Source: Akkermansia sp. (GTDB lineage Bacteria; Verrucomicrobiota; Verrucomicrobiia; Verrucomicrobiales; Akkermansiaceae). From it: 64,000 nucleotides of DNA. Made by a program: the position numbers and the translations under genes. Under the pieces are notes generated by a model. The model worked only from the letters and a program-made list of their open reading frames with translations, was not told the DNA's origin and searched no databases. This document shows, piece after piece, positions 1 to 6,836 of the stretch. Where the stretch lies: positions 1-64,000 of the forward strand of contig JAFZHC010000020.1 of the NCBI GenBank assembly GCA_017555025.1. Direction: 5' to 3'. Numbering within the stretch: position 1 is the first letter of the stretch; every line of letters begins with the position of its first letter.

Positions 1-231
1 GTAGAACTTCATCTCGGCGTAGGCCACGGCACGCGTCACGACCTTTTCCTTCCCTCTCTTTATCCTCTCCGGCACCCCTCCCGGAAGGTTGTATCCGGTG
101 GTCTGAGCTTCTCAGCTCGACCGTGGTGCCACGGAAAGTCCGTAAATGAAAAACTGCCTCGCCCGGCTGATTTTCAGCGTCGCATGTTTCAGCGTTTCGC
201 TTGCTCTTTCGGGCTTCACCGTGTCGGTGTG
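1..231 (-). other. Hairpin-rich 5' leader or structured RNA read leftward, leaving the window
   Basis: A very strong promoter (238-266) fires leftward into this GC-rich stretch. The leftward transcript can fold into several clean hairpins, including a GAGCU stem with a GAGA tetraloop (about 107-120), an ACGGA/UCCGU stem (about 133-145), a GCUGA/UCAGC stem (about 166-178), and a GCCCG/CGGGC closing helix. Read in the frame ending at base 1, the last 40 or so codons look protein-like, but no start codon with a good ribosome site is evident. It may be a long regulatory leader of a gene left of the window, or a stable RNA. I could not match it to RNase P RNA, tmRNA, SRP RNA or 6S RNA by eye. Confidence 0.45.
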
Positions 232-237
232 CCGAGG

Positions 238-266
238 AGTATACACGAATCATCATCGAACGTCAA
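238..266 (-). promoter_or_regulatory. Strong leftward sigma70-type promoter
   Basis: On the minus strand the sequence reads TTGACG, 17 bases, TATACT. This is close to the bacterial housekeeping consensus and the best-looking promoter in the window. The predicted start is near base 231, at the beginning of the hairpin-rich transcript. Confidence 0.75.
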
Positions 267-482
267 GCTCATTTTTTAAAAATTTTGCATTTTTTGTGAG
301 AAAAATTCAAAAACATTGAAAAATCAATGTTTTTAAAATCCACTTTTTTGGCACTTTTGGCCATTTTTCGAAATTTTCGTTTAATTTATCCGAATAACCA
401 ACATTCAAAATAACAAAACTTGCACAAACAGCCATCGACATAAAATGCAGCTCGCGCACGCGCGTGAGTGACAATGAAAATG
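267..482. other. AT-rich intergenic stretch without a supported gene
   Basis: About 215 bases of A/T tracts. It holds an AT-rich inverted repeat, AAAAACATTG at 309-318 and CAATGTTTTT at 325-334, that could act as a weak terminator. I see no credible coding frame. Confidence 0.6.
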
Positions 483-510
483 TTGACAAACCGAAGCTAT
501 GTGCTACCAT
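483..510 (+). promoter_or_regulatory. Promoter of the UDG-like gene
   Basis: TTGACA at 483-488, 16 bases, TACCAT at 505-510. It lies inside the longest open frame upstream of the gene, so that frame cannot begin at 468. The predicted start of transcription is about 5 bases before ATG 522. Confidence 0.6.
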
Positions 511-521
511 GGTGCAGAGAT

Positions 522-1478
522 ATGACAACGGCAGAAATGGTTATCAGTTACCTGCACACCCTGCAAGCCCAGGGTGTGGAGCGTCTGCCTGTTGATGACC
601 AAGCACGCGCTATACTGCGTGAATGGATGCTTGCGGCACGCAGAGGAACACGCGTTACCCCGATTAGCCCCCACATTCCTGCTCAAGCGCCCGCTGTTAC
701 AGCCTCGCAACCGACCGAAGAGGCCCCCAAAGAGGCAAATGCTACTCATATTGCCGATTATCTCCGCTCTGCCTTCAAGGAAGAAAGCATGCCCGCCCCG
801 GAGGTGAGTCAGTTTACCGAAGACGATGTGCCGTTCTTCCGCCCCGGAGGTAGCACCCCCGAAGAAGTATGGAGTAATTTTGACCGCATGTTACCCGGCT
901 GGCCCCCCTTGCGCAACCTAAACACGCTGCGTAGCACCTATATACCCCCGACCGGTAACCGAAATGCAGATATCATGTTCGTGGGAGATGCTCCCACCTA
1001 CCCTGATGAAACAGAGCGTCGCCCCTTTGCCGGCGCCGCCGGCGAAAAACTTGACGGCATGCTGAAGGCTATGGGGCTCTCCCGCGAGCAGGTGTATATT
1101 ACTCATCTGGTAAAGTTCCGCCCGGCTATGCCCCGGCAAACAACCAACAATCGCCCTCCCAGCGAAAAAGAACTTCTCTACTCATCGTCCATCATCGAAC
1201 TGGAAACCAGACTGGTGCAGCCCAAGGTCATCGTTGCCTTGGGAGTTATCGCCGCACGAGGTCTTTTGCGTATGGGTGAATTACCCCTTGCCGCCTACCA
1301 GCAGCAAGGCGGCATCTTCTGCGGTGTACCGGTTGTCGTTACCCATCACCCCAGCTACCTGCTGCGCACTAACGACATCACCGAACGCCGTAAATTATGG
1401 GAAGAAATGCTGCATGTGATGGAAATGTGCGCTCTCCCCATTAGCGACAAGCAACGTGGCTACTTCCTCAAAAAATAA
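522..1478 (+). CDS. Uracil-DNA glycosylase superfamily protein (family 4/5-like, atypical)
   Basis: A 318-residue protein whose C-terminal two thirds match the UDG superfamily: GDAP at 155-158, PFAGAAG at 168-174 (uracil-binding loop), VYITHLVKFRP at 191-201 and the HHPSYLLR loop at 275-282. Such enzymes excise uracil from DNA in base-excision repair. Classical family 4 enzymes hold a 4Fe-4S cluster through four cysteines. Here the usual VVKCRP cysteine is F199 and there is no N-terminal CxxC, so the cluster is probably absent. The first 100 residues are low-complexity and Ala/Pro/Glu-rich. ATG 522 is preferred over an earlier in-frame ATG at 468 because a promoter occupies 483-510. The family call is firm, but activity and substrate are uncertain. 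Confidence 0.8.
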   Translation: MTTAEMVISYLHTLQAQGVERLPVDDQARAILREWMLAARRGTRVTPISPHIPAQAPAVTASQPTEEAPKEANATHIADYLRSAFKEESMPAPEVSQFTEDDVPFFRPGGSTPEEVWSNFDRMLPGWPPLRNLNTLRSTYIPPTGNRNADIMFVGDAPTYPDETERRPFAGAAGEKLDGMLKAMGLSREQVYITHLVKFRPAMPRQTTNNRPPSEKELLYSSSIIELETRLVQPKVIVALGVIAARGLLRMGELPLAAYQQQGGIFCGVPVVVTHHPSYLLRTNDITERRKLWEEMLHVMEMCALPISDKQRGYFLKK

Positions 1479-1844
1479 CAGATTGATAAACGAAGCAATA
1501 TCTGCTAAAGAGTAGCAGATATGTATACCATCTTCTCTTCCCGCACCTGCCACAACCGAAGGCATGCCGCTGCCCGCCAGTACACCCCTGAGCACAAACG
1601 CTCAGCGAGATTCTGTGGATGGCATGGAATGTAAACTTTTTCGGCACACGTACCATCCCTACCACATGCATAAACAAAACATGGGGCTCTACGTCCTCAC
1701 CCGCGAGTTAGCCCCCCCCGCCGATGAGCAGGTCGTTATTGCCCACCAAACTGTAGGCTACGCAACTAAGCCCCACTCACTACGCAAGAAAAGCCATCCG
1801 ATACCGGATGGCTTTTCTTTTTTCAGGCTAATACGGCAAACAAT
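1479..1844. other. Intergenic stretch between convergent genes
   Basis: Apart from the terminator at 1787-1818 I find nothing supportable. An open frame from 1564 runs straight through the terminator and lacks a ribosome site. Confidence 0.6.
1787..1818. terminator. Bidirectional terminator
   Basis: A perfect 14-base stem (AGAAAAGCCATCCG / CGGATGGCTTTTCT) with an ATAC loop and T-rich flanks on both strands. It sits between the convergent UDG-like and thioredoxin-like genes. Confidence 0.85.
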
Positions 1845-2777
1845 TTATTTCCCCATGTGGGTGGCATAATAATCCAGATTCTTCTTCAGAATCTTACCCG
1901 TGCGGCTCTCCGGAGCAGCATCGTAGGCAGCCTTGTAAGCTTCCAGCATCTTGTCAAGCTGGCGCATAAAGGCATAAGTATCGCCCTTGGAACGCAAGGC
2001 ATCCTGACGCACTTCAGGCACCAAACCATCCTGAGCCAAGAACTCATCAATCTTCACGATATTCTCAGCGAGCTCGGCAGGCGAGAACTTACCCTGGAAA
2101 GAATTCAGCAAATTACGCAAAGCCTCCTGCTGAGCAATACGCTGGCGGGTCGTATCCCCATAGCCTTTATAACCGAGCGTATTCTCAGGGTCGAGCGAAT
2201 TAATCTCCGCAATCAGGGCAGCATACTTATCACGACATACTTCCGGCAGAGTTTTCAGCGCTGCATCAAGCGCACAGGCACGCTCCAGCCCGGACTTCCC
2301 GTCAGCGAGAGCCAATGCGGCATCACGAGCAGCCAACTTATCCAACCCGGCCTGCACCAAGGGCATGTAGTCAGCAGGCGTGCGACGAGTACCATGAATC
2401 ACCTCAAAGGGAAGCCCCTCTGCATCCATAAGCACGACCCCCGGCAGACCTTCAATCTTGTAGGAAACAAGCAGAGCTTCACGCTCCTTCTTCTCCTCAT
2501 CCGAAATCTTAGCCACCAACTCAGGCGTACGGGGGAAATCCACCGGCACCAGCACAAACTTATCGCCGAAGGCTGCCTCGAACTCAGCTGAGTTCACAAT
2601 CTTGTTGCGCAGATGAATACAGGCAGTACACCAATCCGTACCGGTAAAATCAACAAAAATGTTACATTTTTTATCCTTAGCAGCGGCAATAGCCTCCACC
2701 ATCGTTTCCACCTCCGGCAAAGCCAAAGCCGAGCCGGCCAAAGCCAGCAGAGCGGCAATCTTAGTTATCGCTTTCAT
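1845..2777 (-). CDS. Secreted thioredoxin-fold protein with long helical C-terminal region
   Basis: 310 residues starting MKAITKIAALLALAGSALAL, a clear Sec signal peptide, so it acts outside the cytoplasmic membrane. The mature N-terminus has the thioredoxin-7 style motif FVDFTGTDWCTAC with redox cysteines C50 and C53, followed by a region ending in a cis-Pro-like GLPGVVLMDAEG. Family members reduce or isomerise disulfides in the envelope. The last 150 or so residues are helical and charged, possibly TPR-like, and are not part of the thioredoxin fold. ATG 2777 is chosen over an earlier in-frame start at 2816 because it begins the signal peptide. It is a single gene, sharing its terminator with the convergent UDG-like gene. 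Confidence 0.8.
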   Translation of the reverse strand: MKAITKIAALLALAGSALALPEVETMVEAIAAAKDKKCNIFVDFTGTDWCTACIHLRNKIVNSAEFEAAFGDKFVLVPVDFPRTPELVAKISDEEKKEREALLVSYKIEGLPGVVLMDAEGLPFEVIHGTRRTPADYMPLVQAGLDKLAARDAALALADGKSGLERACALDAALKTLPEVCRDKYAALIAEINSLDPENTLGYKGYGDTTRQRIAQQEALRNLLNSFQGKFSPAELAENIVKIDEFLAQDGLVPEVRQDALRSKGDTYAFMRQLDKMLEAYKAAYDAAPESRTGKILKKNLDYYATHMGK

Positions 2778-2991
2778 AATCTGTTGTTCGGGTTGTGATG
2801 ATATCATTACGAGCAAGCAGCCCGGTTGCCTTCAGCCAGAAACAGCCGCACCCTATCGCGACACCTTCCACAAATCAGCAAAAAGCAACGGATTTCGCGC
2901 CCATATGTACCGTTTATCACAAAGCGCCCGACATAGCAACAAAAAAAGTTGGACAGAGGCGAACTTTTAAGTCAACTGCCACATTGCAGAC

Positions 2992-3020
2992 TTGACGTCC
3001 GGGGATAACGTGGCAGAATA
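2992..3020 (+). promoter_or_regulatory. Promoter of secDF
   Basis: TTGACG at 2992-2997, then a -10 element, AGAATA at 3015-3020 with 17-base spacing (or CAGAAT with 16). Translation starts at 3050. Confidence 0.5.
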
Positions 3021-3049
3021 GGGCAGTTAAACTCTAAGCACTCAAAAAC

Positions 3050-5590
3050 ATGCCCCAGTTTCTCACATCTATAACCGGGTCACCGTTGTTCTACTTCGCA
3101 ACGGGTATCCTGCTGTTGGTACTATTCTTCTGGTACCTGGCAGCAGAGAATGACAAGACAAAGCGCAATGCCGGCACCTTCTTCATCGTAGGTCTGGCCG
3201 GATTCTCGTTGCTCTCCCTGTTTGTGAACGGTATGCAGTACGGTATCGACATCAAGGGCGGCGTGGAGCTCACGCTCGAAGTACAGCCCAAGATGGACGA
3301 CCATGGTAACACCGTTCCTCCCACCGAGCAAGATATGGAGCAGGCCTGCGCCATCCTCGAAGAGCGACTCAACTCCACCGGCACCAGCGAAGTTCAGATT
3401 CTTCACTCCAACAATAAGATTCTCATTCAGATTCCCCAGCAGGACAGCAAAGATGAGGCCAAAAACAAGGAGAAGATTGACGCCATGGTCAAGATGCTCA
3501 CCAAAATGGCCAAGCTGGAGCTCCTCGCTGTGTACCCCGAGACCAGCAGCGTGCTGGCCGACCCTGAGATTCAGGAGGGGCTGGTGAAATATGAAGAGAA
3601 ACTGGCAGCTTACAAGAGTGAACTAGCCACTGGCAACACCTCTCTGCGTGCACCGATGCTGCCCCGCATCCCCTCCCGCATGGGTCTGAACAACTACATG
3701 ATTCTGCCCCAGCCGCTGGTGGATGACAAAACCGGCCAGCCCGTCCTGGACAAGCAGGGCAACCAAGAGATTCGCTACTATGTAGTGCAGAAACCTTACG
3801 CAGCCATGCAGCAGGGTGTATACATCACCGGCGAAAACGTAGCTGCCGCACACCCCGACTATACCCGTAAGGGCTATGTAAACGTAACCCTCAACCGCGA
3901 AGGTGCCGGCCGCATGGGCAAGCTCACCGGCAGCATGACCCGCGGTCGTGACCTGCTGGCTGTTGTGCTTAACAGCCAGATTAAGTGCGCCCCCGTTGTA
4001 AACGATGTGCTCAGCAAAGACTTCACCATCTCCGGCCTGAACGGCAAGGGTGAACCTGAAGACATCTCCAAGGCTCTGGCAAACCCGCTTGCCAGCGATC
4101 TGAAGGTGGAGGGCCGCAAGGATGTATCGGCTCAGCTGGGTCAGAGCGCTCTCGAACAGGGTATCTTCTCCGGCCTCATCGGCATGCTGGGCATTTTCGC
4201 TTTCTGCTTCTGGTACTACCGCACCTCCGGCATTGTAGCCATGGTAGGTCTTTCTTTCAATGCTCTGGCCCTCATTGGCCTGATGAGCCTTTTCGGCTTT
4301 GTGCTCACGCTGCCGGGTATCGCCGGTATTGTGCTGACTATGGGTATGGCTGTAGACGCCAACGTGCTCATCAACGAACGTATGCGCGAGGAGAAAGCTC
4401 TGGGCAAACCTTTCATCATCTGCCTGCGCTCTGCATACGAGAAAGCCTTCTCCGCCATTTGGGACTCCAACATCACCTCTCTGATTACGGCCGTTATTCT
4501 CTTCTGGCTGGCCAGCGGCTCCATTAAGGGCTTTGCCGTTACCACCAGCGTGGGTATCATCACCTCCCTGATTGGCGCCGTTACCGTCACCCGCGTGCTC
4601 TACTTCTGGATGGAGCGTCTGGGACTGCTGAAAGACAACAGCCAATTCGCCAAAGCTCCGCTTGAGGGCAAGGTATTCGACTTCATGAAGCACCGCAAGG
4701 CATGCGCCTGGGGTTCTGTCATCATCATTCTGCTGGCTACAGCCTACGGTGTATTCGTACGCGGCGATAAGGCTCTGGGTATCGACTTCACCGGTGGTTC
4801 CACCATCACCTACGTCATCCCCGGCGATGCAGAGGTTGATTACATGAAGGCCGAAGAAGCCATCTACAAGATGCAGCTCTCCAAACAGCCCACCGTGCAG
4901 CAGTTCGGTAACGCCACAGACCGCAATATCAAGATTCGCGTAGCCACCAAGGAAGAAGCTCAGCAGGTTGATGCCATGCTGCGCAAGGATATCCCCGGTA
5001 TGGCTGCCCTGCCCGAAGCCTCAGTGGAAGATGTAAGCTCCTCGCTGGGCAGCACCTTCTTCCGCACCGCCTGCTGGGCACTTCTGGCCGGTATGCTGGG
5101 CATCACGCTGTACCTGGCCATCCGCTTCGAATGGAGCTTCGCCATGGGCGCCCTCATCTCCACCTTCCATGACGTTGCAGCCGTTATCGCGCTGGTTGTT
5201 CTCATGGGTACTGAGCTGAGCATCATCCACATCGGCGCCTTCCTCACGGTGGCCGGTTACTCCATTAACGATACCATCGTTATTTTCGACCGTATCCGTG
5301 AGCGCCTCCGCCTGGCCGAACCGAGCGAGAAGCTGGTGGACATCATGAACGAAGCCATCAATACCACGCTGTCCCGTACGCTGCTGACCTCCGGCTCCAC
5401 CATTGCCGTGCTGATTTCCCTCATTGCGCTGGGTGGCCCTGCCATGAAGGACTTCTCCGTAGCCATGTTGCTGGGTATCTTCGTGGGTACCTATTCCTCC
5501 ATCTTCATTGCCTCCCCCGTTGTGCTTGCCTTCGACAAGAAGCACAGTCTGCGCGACGAACTGCAGAAGGCTGAGGAAACCACCGTCTGA
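3050..5590 (+). CDS. secDF: Protein translocase subunit SecDF (fused)
   Basis: An 846-residue natural fusion of SecD and SecF, accessory subunits that use proton motive force to finish SecYEG-dependent export. The N-terminal membrane helices are followed by the SecD signature GIDIKGG at 65-71 (family form G-DL-GG). A large periplasmic domain runs to about 365, then five helices (from about 369), including GIVLTMGMAVDANVLINERM with the conserved Asp. The SecF half repeats the plan: GIDFTGGS at about 577 and the helices after about 680 with YSINDTIVIFDRIRER. Fused SecDF is typical of some phyla, including Bacteroidota and Verrucomicrobiota. It appears to be monocistronic or to lead into the CbiX-like gene across a strong hairpin at 5629-5654. 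Confidence 0.97.
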   Translation: MPQFLTSITGSPLFYFATGILLLVLFFWYLAAENDKTKRNAGTFFIVGLAGFSLLSLFVNGMQYGIDIKGGVELTLEVQPKMDDHGNTVPPTEQDMEQACAILEERLNSTGTSEVQILHSNNKILIQIPQQDSKDEAKNKEKIDAMVKMLTKMAKLELLAVYPETSSVLADPEIQEGLVKYEEKLAAYKSELATGNTSLRAPMLPRIPSRMGLNNYMILPQPLVDDKTGQPVLDKQGNQEIRYYVVQKPYAAMQQGVYITGENVAAAHPDYTRKGYVNVTLNREGAGRMGKLTGSMTRGRDLLAVVLNSQIKCAPVVNDVLSKDFTISGLNGKGEPEDISKALANPLASDLKVEGRKDVSAQLGQSALEQGIFSGLIGMLGIFAFCFWYYRTSGIVAMVGLSFNALALIGLMSLFGFVLTLPGIAGIVLTMGMAVDANVLINERMREEKALGKPFIICLRSAYEKAFSAIWDSNITSLITAVILFWLASGSIKGFAVTTSVGIITSLIGAVTVTRVLYFWMERLGLLKDNSQFAKAPLEGKVFDFMKHRKACAWGSVIIILLATAYGVFVRGDKALGIDFTGGSTITYVIPGDAEVDYMKAEEAIYKMQLSKQPTVQQFGNATDRNIKIRVATKEEAQQVDAMLRKDIPGMAALPEASVEDVSSSLGSTFFRTACWALLAGMLGITLYLAIRFEWSFAMGALISTFHDVAAVIALVVLMGTELSIIHIGAFLTVAGYSINDTIVIFDRIRERLRLAEPSEKLVDIMNEAINTTLSRTLLTSGSTIAVLISLIALGGPAMKDFSVAMLLGIFVGTYSSIFIASPVVLAFDKKHSLRDELQKAEETTV

Positions 5591-5628
5591 TTTAACTCAG
5601 CGTTCATAAGAAACATCTGATTATTCAC

Positions 5629-5654
5629 ACGGGCGCGGCATCAGCCGCGCCCGT
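5629..5654 (+). terminator. GC-rich hairpin after secDF (terminator or attenuator)
   Basis: A perfect 11-base stem, ACGGGCGCGGC / GCCGCGCCCGT, with a four-base loop. No T-run follows, so it could slow or partially terminate transcription before the next gene 14 bases on. Confidence 0.5.
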
Positions 5655-5668
5655 ATTACAACAAGAGC

Positions 5669-6577
5669 ATGCGCCGTCACCTCATCACCATTCTTCTCAG
5701 CCTCTGTGCTCTGCTTTTCTGCACAGCGCTGGTGGGTTCCATATACTGCGGCAACGAGCTGACAGCCCCCGACATGACGGCTGAGAAAGCCCATCACCTG
5801 CGGCACCTCATCTACTTCCATTTTGCCGTGGCTCAGCTGGCCGTCATCGGTACCGGCATCATTCTGTACCTGCGCCACCGCCGCTGGCGCCGCTACTACC
5901 TGCTGGTGAGCTACAATGAAAAAGGGCTCAGCCTGAACCCTCCCGGCATTCGCATGCCTTCAGCCCGGGTATACCGCTGCCACTTAGGCGACCTCCACAG
6001 CTGCGAACTTCCTCCGGCCGGAGCTCCCGTCATTGTATACCCGATGTTCATGCTCAGCGGCCACTCCAGCGGAGCTAAGCTGGAGTCATCACTTACCGCC
6101 GCCTATGCAGCCAAAGGCATAGCAGAACCCAACTTGTACTACCAACCGGTACTGGGAGCCAGCCCCTGGCTTGCCAAGACCGCCGCAAAGCACATACGCC
6201 CTTTACTGACGCCCGACAGCGGCATTCTGGTTGTCGCCCATGGCTCAACACTGAGCACCCCTCCGCCGGAACCCTCACTATTCTGTCGCCGCCTGCGTGA
6301 ACTACTCCCCGGCACCGAAGTTGCTCTGGGGTATTTTTCGCAGCACCCCGAAGCCGGGGCAGAGCTCACCCGCATGCAGGCCAGCCATGTATTGCTGCTT
6401 CCGTTCCTGCTCACCGATGGCATTCACACCACACGAGATCTTCCGACAGAAGCCGAGGCTGCAAGCTGCGGCAAAAGCCTCACACGCCTGCCGGTAGCAG
6501 CCGCCCTTCTTACTACAGCCGCACCACTTCTATATGAAACTAGCCCTCAAAGTTACCCCGGGAGCCCGAAAAAATGA
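5669..6577 (+). CDS. Membrane-tethered CbiX/sirohydrochlorin chelatase-like protein
   Basis: 302 residues. Two hydrophobic segments (about 5-29 and 49-69) are followed by a basic stretch, so the chelatase-like part is probably cytoplasmic but membrane-anchored. The C-terminal half has the CbiX/HemH-like signature: VVAHGS near 189 and PFLLTDGIHTTRDLP near 245-259. The family inserts cobalt, nickel or iron into sirohydrochlorin. Residues 105-180 look like the second half of an additional chelatase repeat (VIVYPMFMLSGHS), with its own HGS half missing and replaced by the membrane region. No cobalamin, sirohaem or F430 genes are nearby, so the substrate is unknown. It overlaps the DUF167 gene by 44 bases. 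Confidence 0.65.
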   Translation: MRRHLITILLSLCALLFCTALVGSIYCGNELTAPDMTAEKAHHLRHLIYFHFAVAQLAVIGTGIILYLRHRRWRRYYLLVSYNEKGLSLNPPGIRMPSARVYRCHLGDLHSCELPPAGAPVIVYPMFMLSGHSSGAKLESSLTAAYAAKGIAEPNLYYQPVLGASPWLAKTAAKHIRPLLTPDSGILVVAHGSTLSTPPPEPSLFCRRLRELLPGTEVALGYFSQHPEAGAELTRMQASHVLLLPFLLTDGIHTTRDLPTEAEAASCGKSLTRLPVAAALLTTAAPLLYETSPQSYPGSPKK

Positions 6578-6794
6578 AATATTGGGCTGGGAAGACGATT
6601 ACCCACAGGTTGGCAAAGTACTCAAGCTCAAAATAGCAGCGCCCCCCATCGATGGAAAAGCTAATAAGGAGATTGAGGCCTTTCTGGCCAAAACTCTGAG
6701 GTTGCCCAAATCTGCCGTCCATATTGCACATGGTGCCTCAGGACGCATTAAACTGGCAGAACTCCCCGATGGCACCGACCTCTCAGCCCTTTAA
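6534..6794 (+). CDS. DUF167/YggU family protein
   Basis: 86 residues, the usual size for this family of small alpha/beta proteins. Diagnostic elements are LKVTPGARKNEI at the N-terminus and the central KLKIAAPPIDGKANKEI, with a hydrophobic helix and a C-terminal GxxxRxK-like turn (GASGRIKL). The molecular function is unknown across bacteria. The start lies 44 bases inside the preceding CbiX-like gene in another frame, so the two are probably co-transcribed and translationally coupled. It ends 42 bases before the sialidase start, which has its own promoter. Confidence 0.88.
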   Translation: MKLALKVTPGARKNEILGWEDDYPQVGKVLKLKIAAPPIDGKANKEIEAFLAKTLRLPKSAVHIAHGASGRIKLAELPDGTDLSAL

Positions 6795-6801
6795 TTTTTG
6801 C

Positions 6802-6830
6802 TTGCAATATCATTCTATATATGATAAATA
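6802..6830 (+). promoter_or_regulatory. Sialidase promoter with internal dyad
   Basis: TTGCAA at 6802-6807, 17 bases, TAAATA at 6825-6830, only 6 bases before ATG 6837. An inverted repeat, TATCAT (6808-6813) and ATGATA (6821-6826), fills the spacer and touches the -10, as a repressor site could. Confidence 0.6.
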
Positions 6831-6836
6831 GGGGCT

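Noticed and set aside
1-231. RNase P RNA or tmRNA at the left edge
   Set aside because: The short GGAAAGTCC on the plus strand resembles part of RNase P RNA, but the flanking conserved blocks are missing, and the only good promoter points the other way.
468-521. Upstream start of the UDG-like gene at 468
   Set aside because: The extra 18 codons contain a complete promoter (483-510); ATG 522 follows directly after it.
307-528. 73-codon minus-strand frame in the AT-rich region
   Set aside because: Low-complexity, overlaps an inverted repeat and the UDG promoter, and has no ribosome site.
1564-1869. 101-codon frame between the UDG-like and thioredoxin-like genes
   Set aside because: It reads through a strong bidirectional terminator and lacks a ribosome site or recognisable features.
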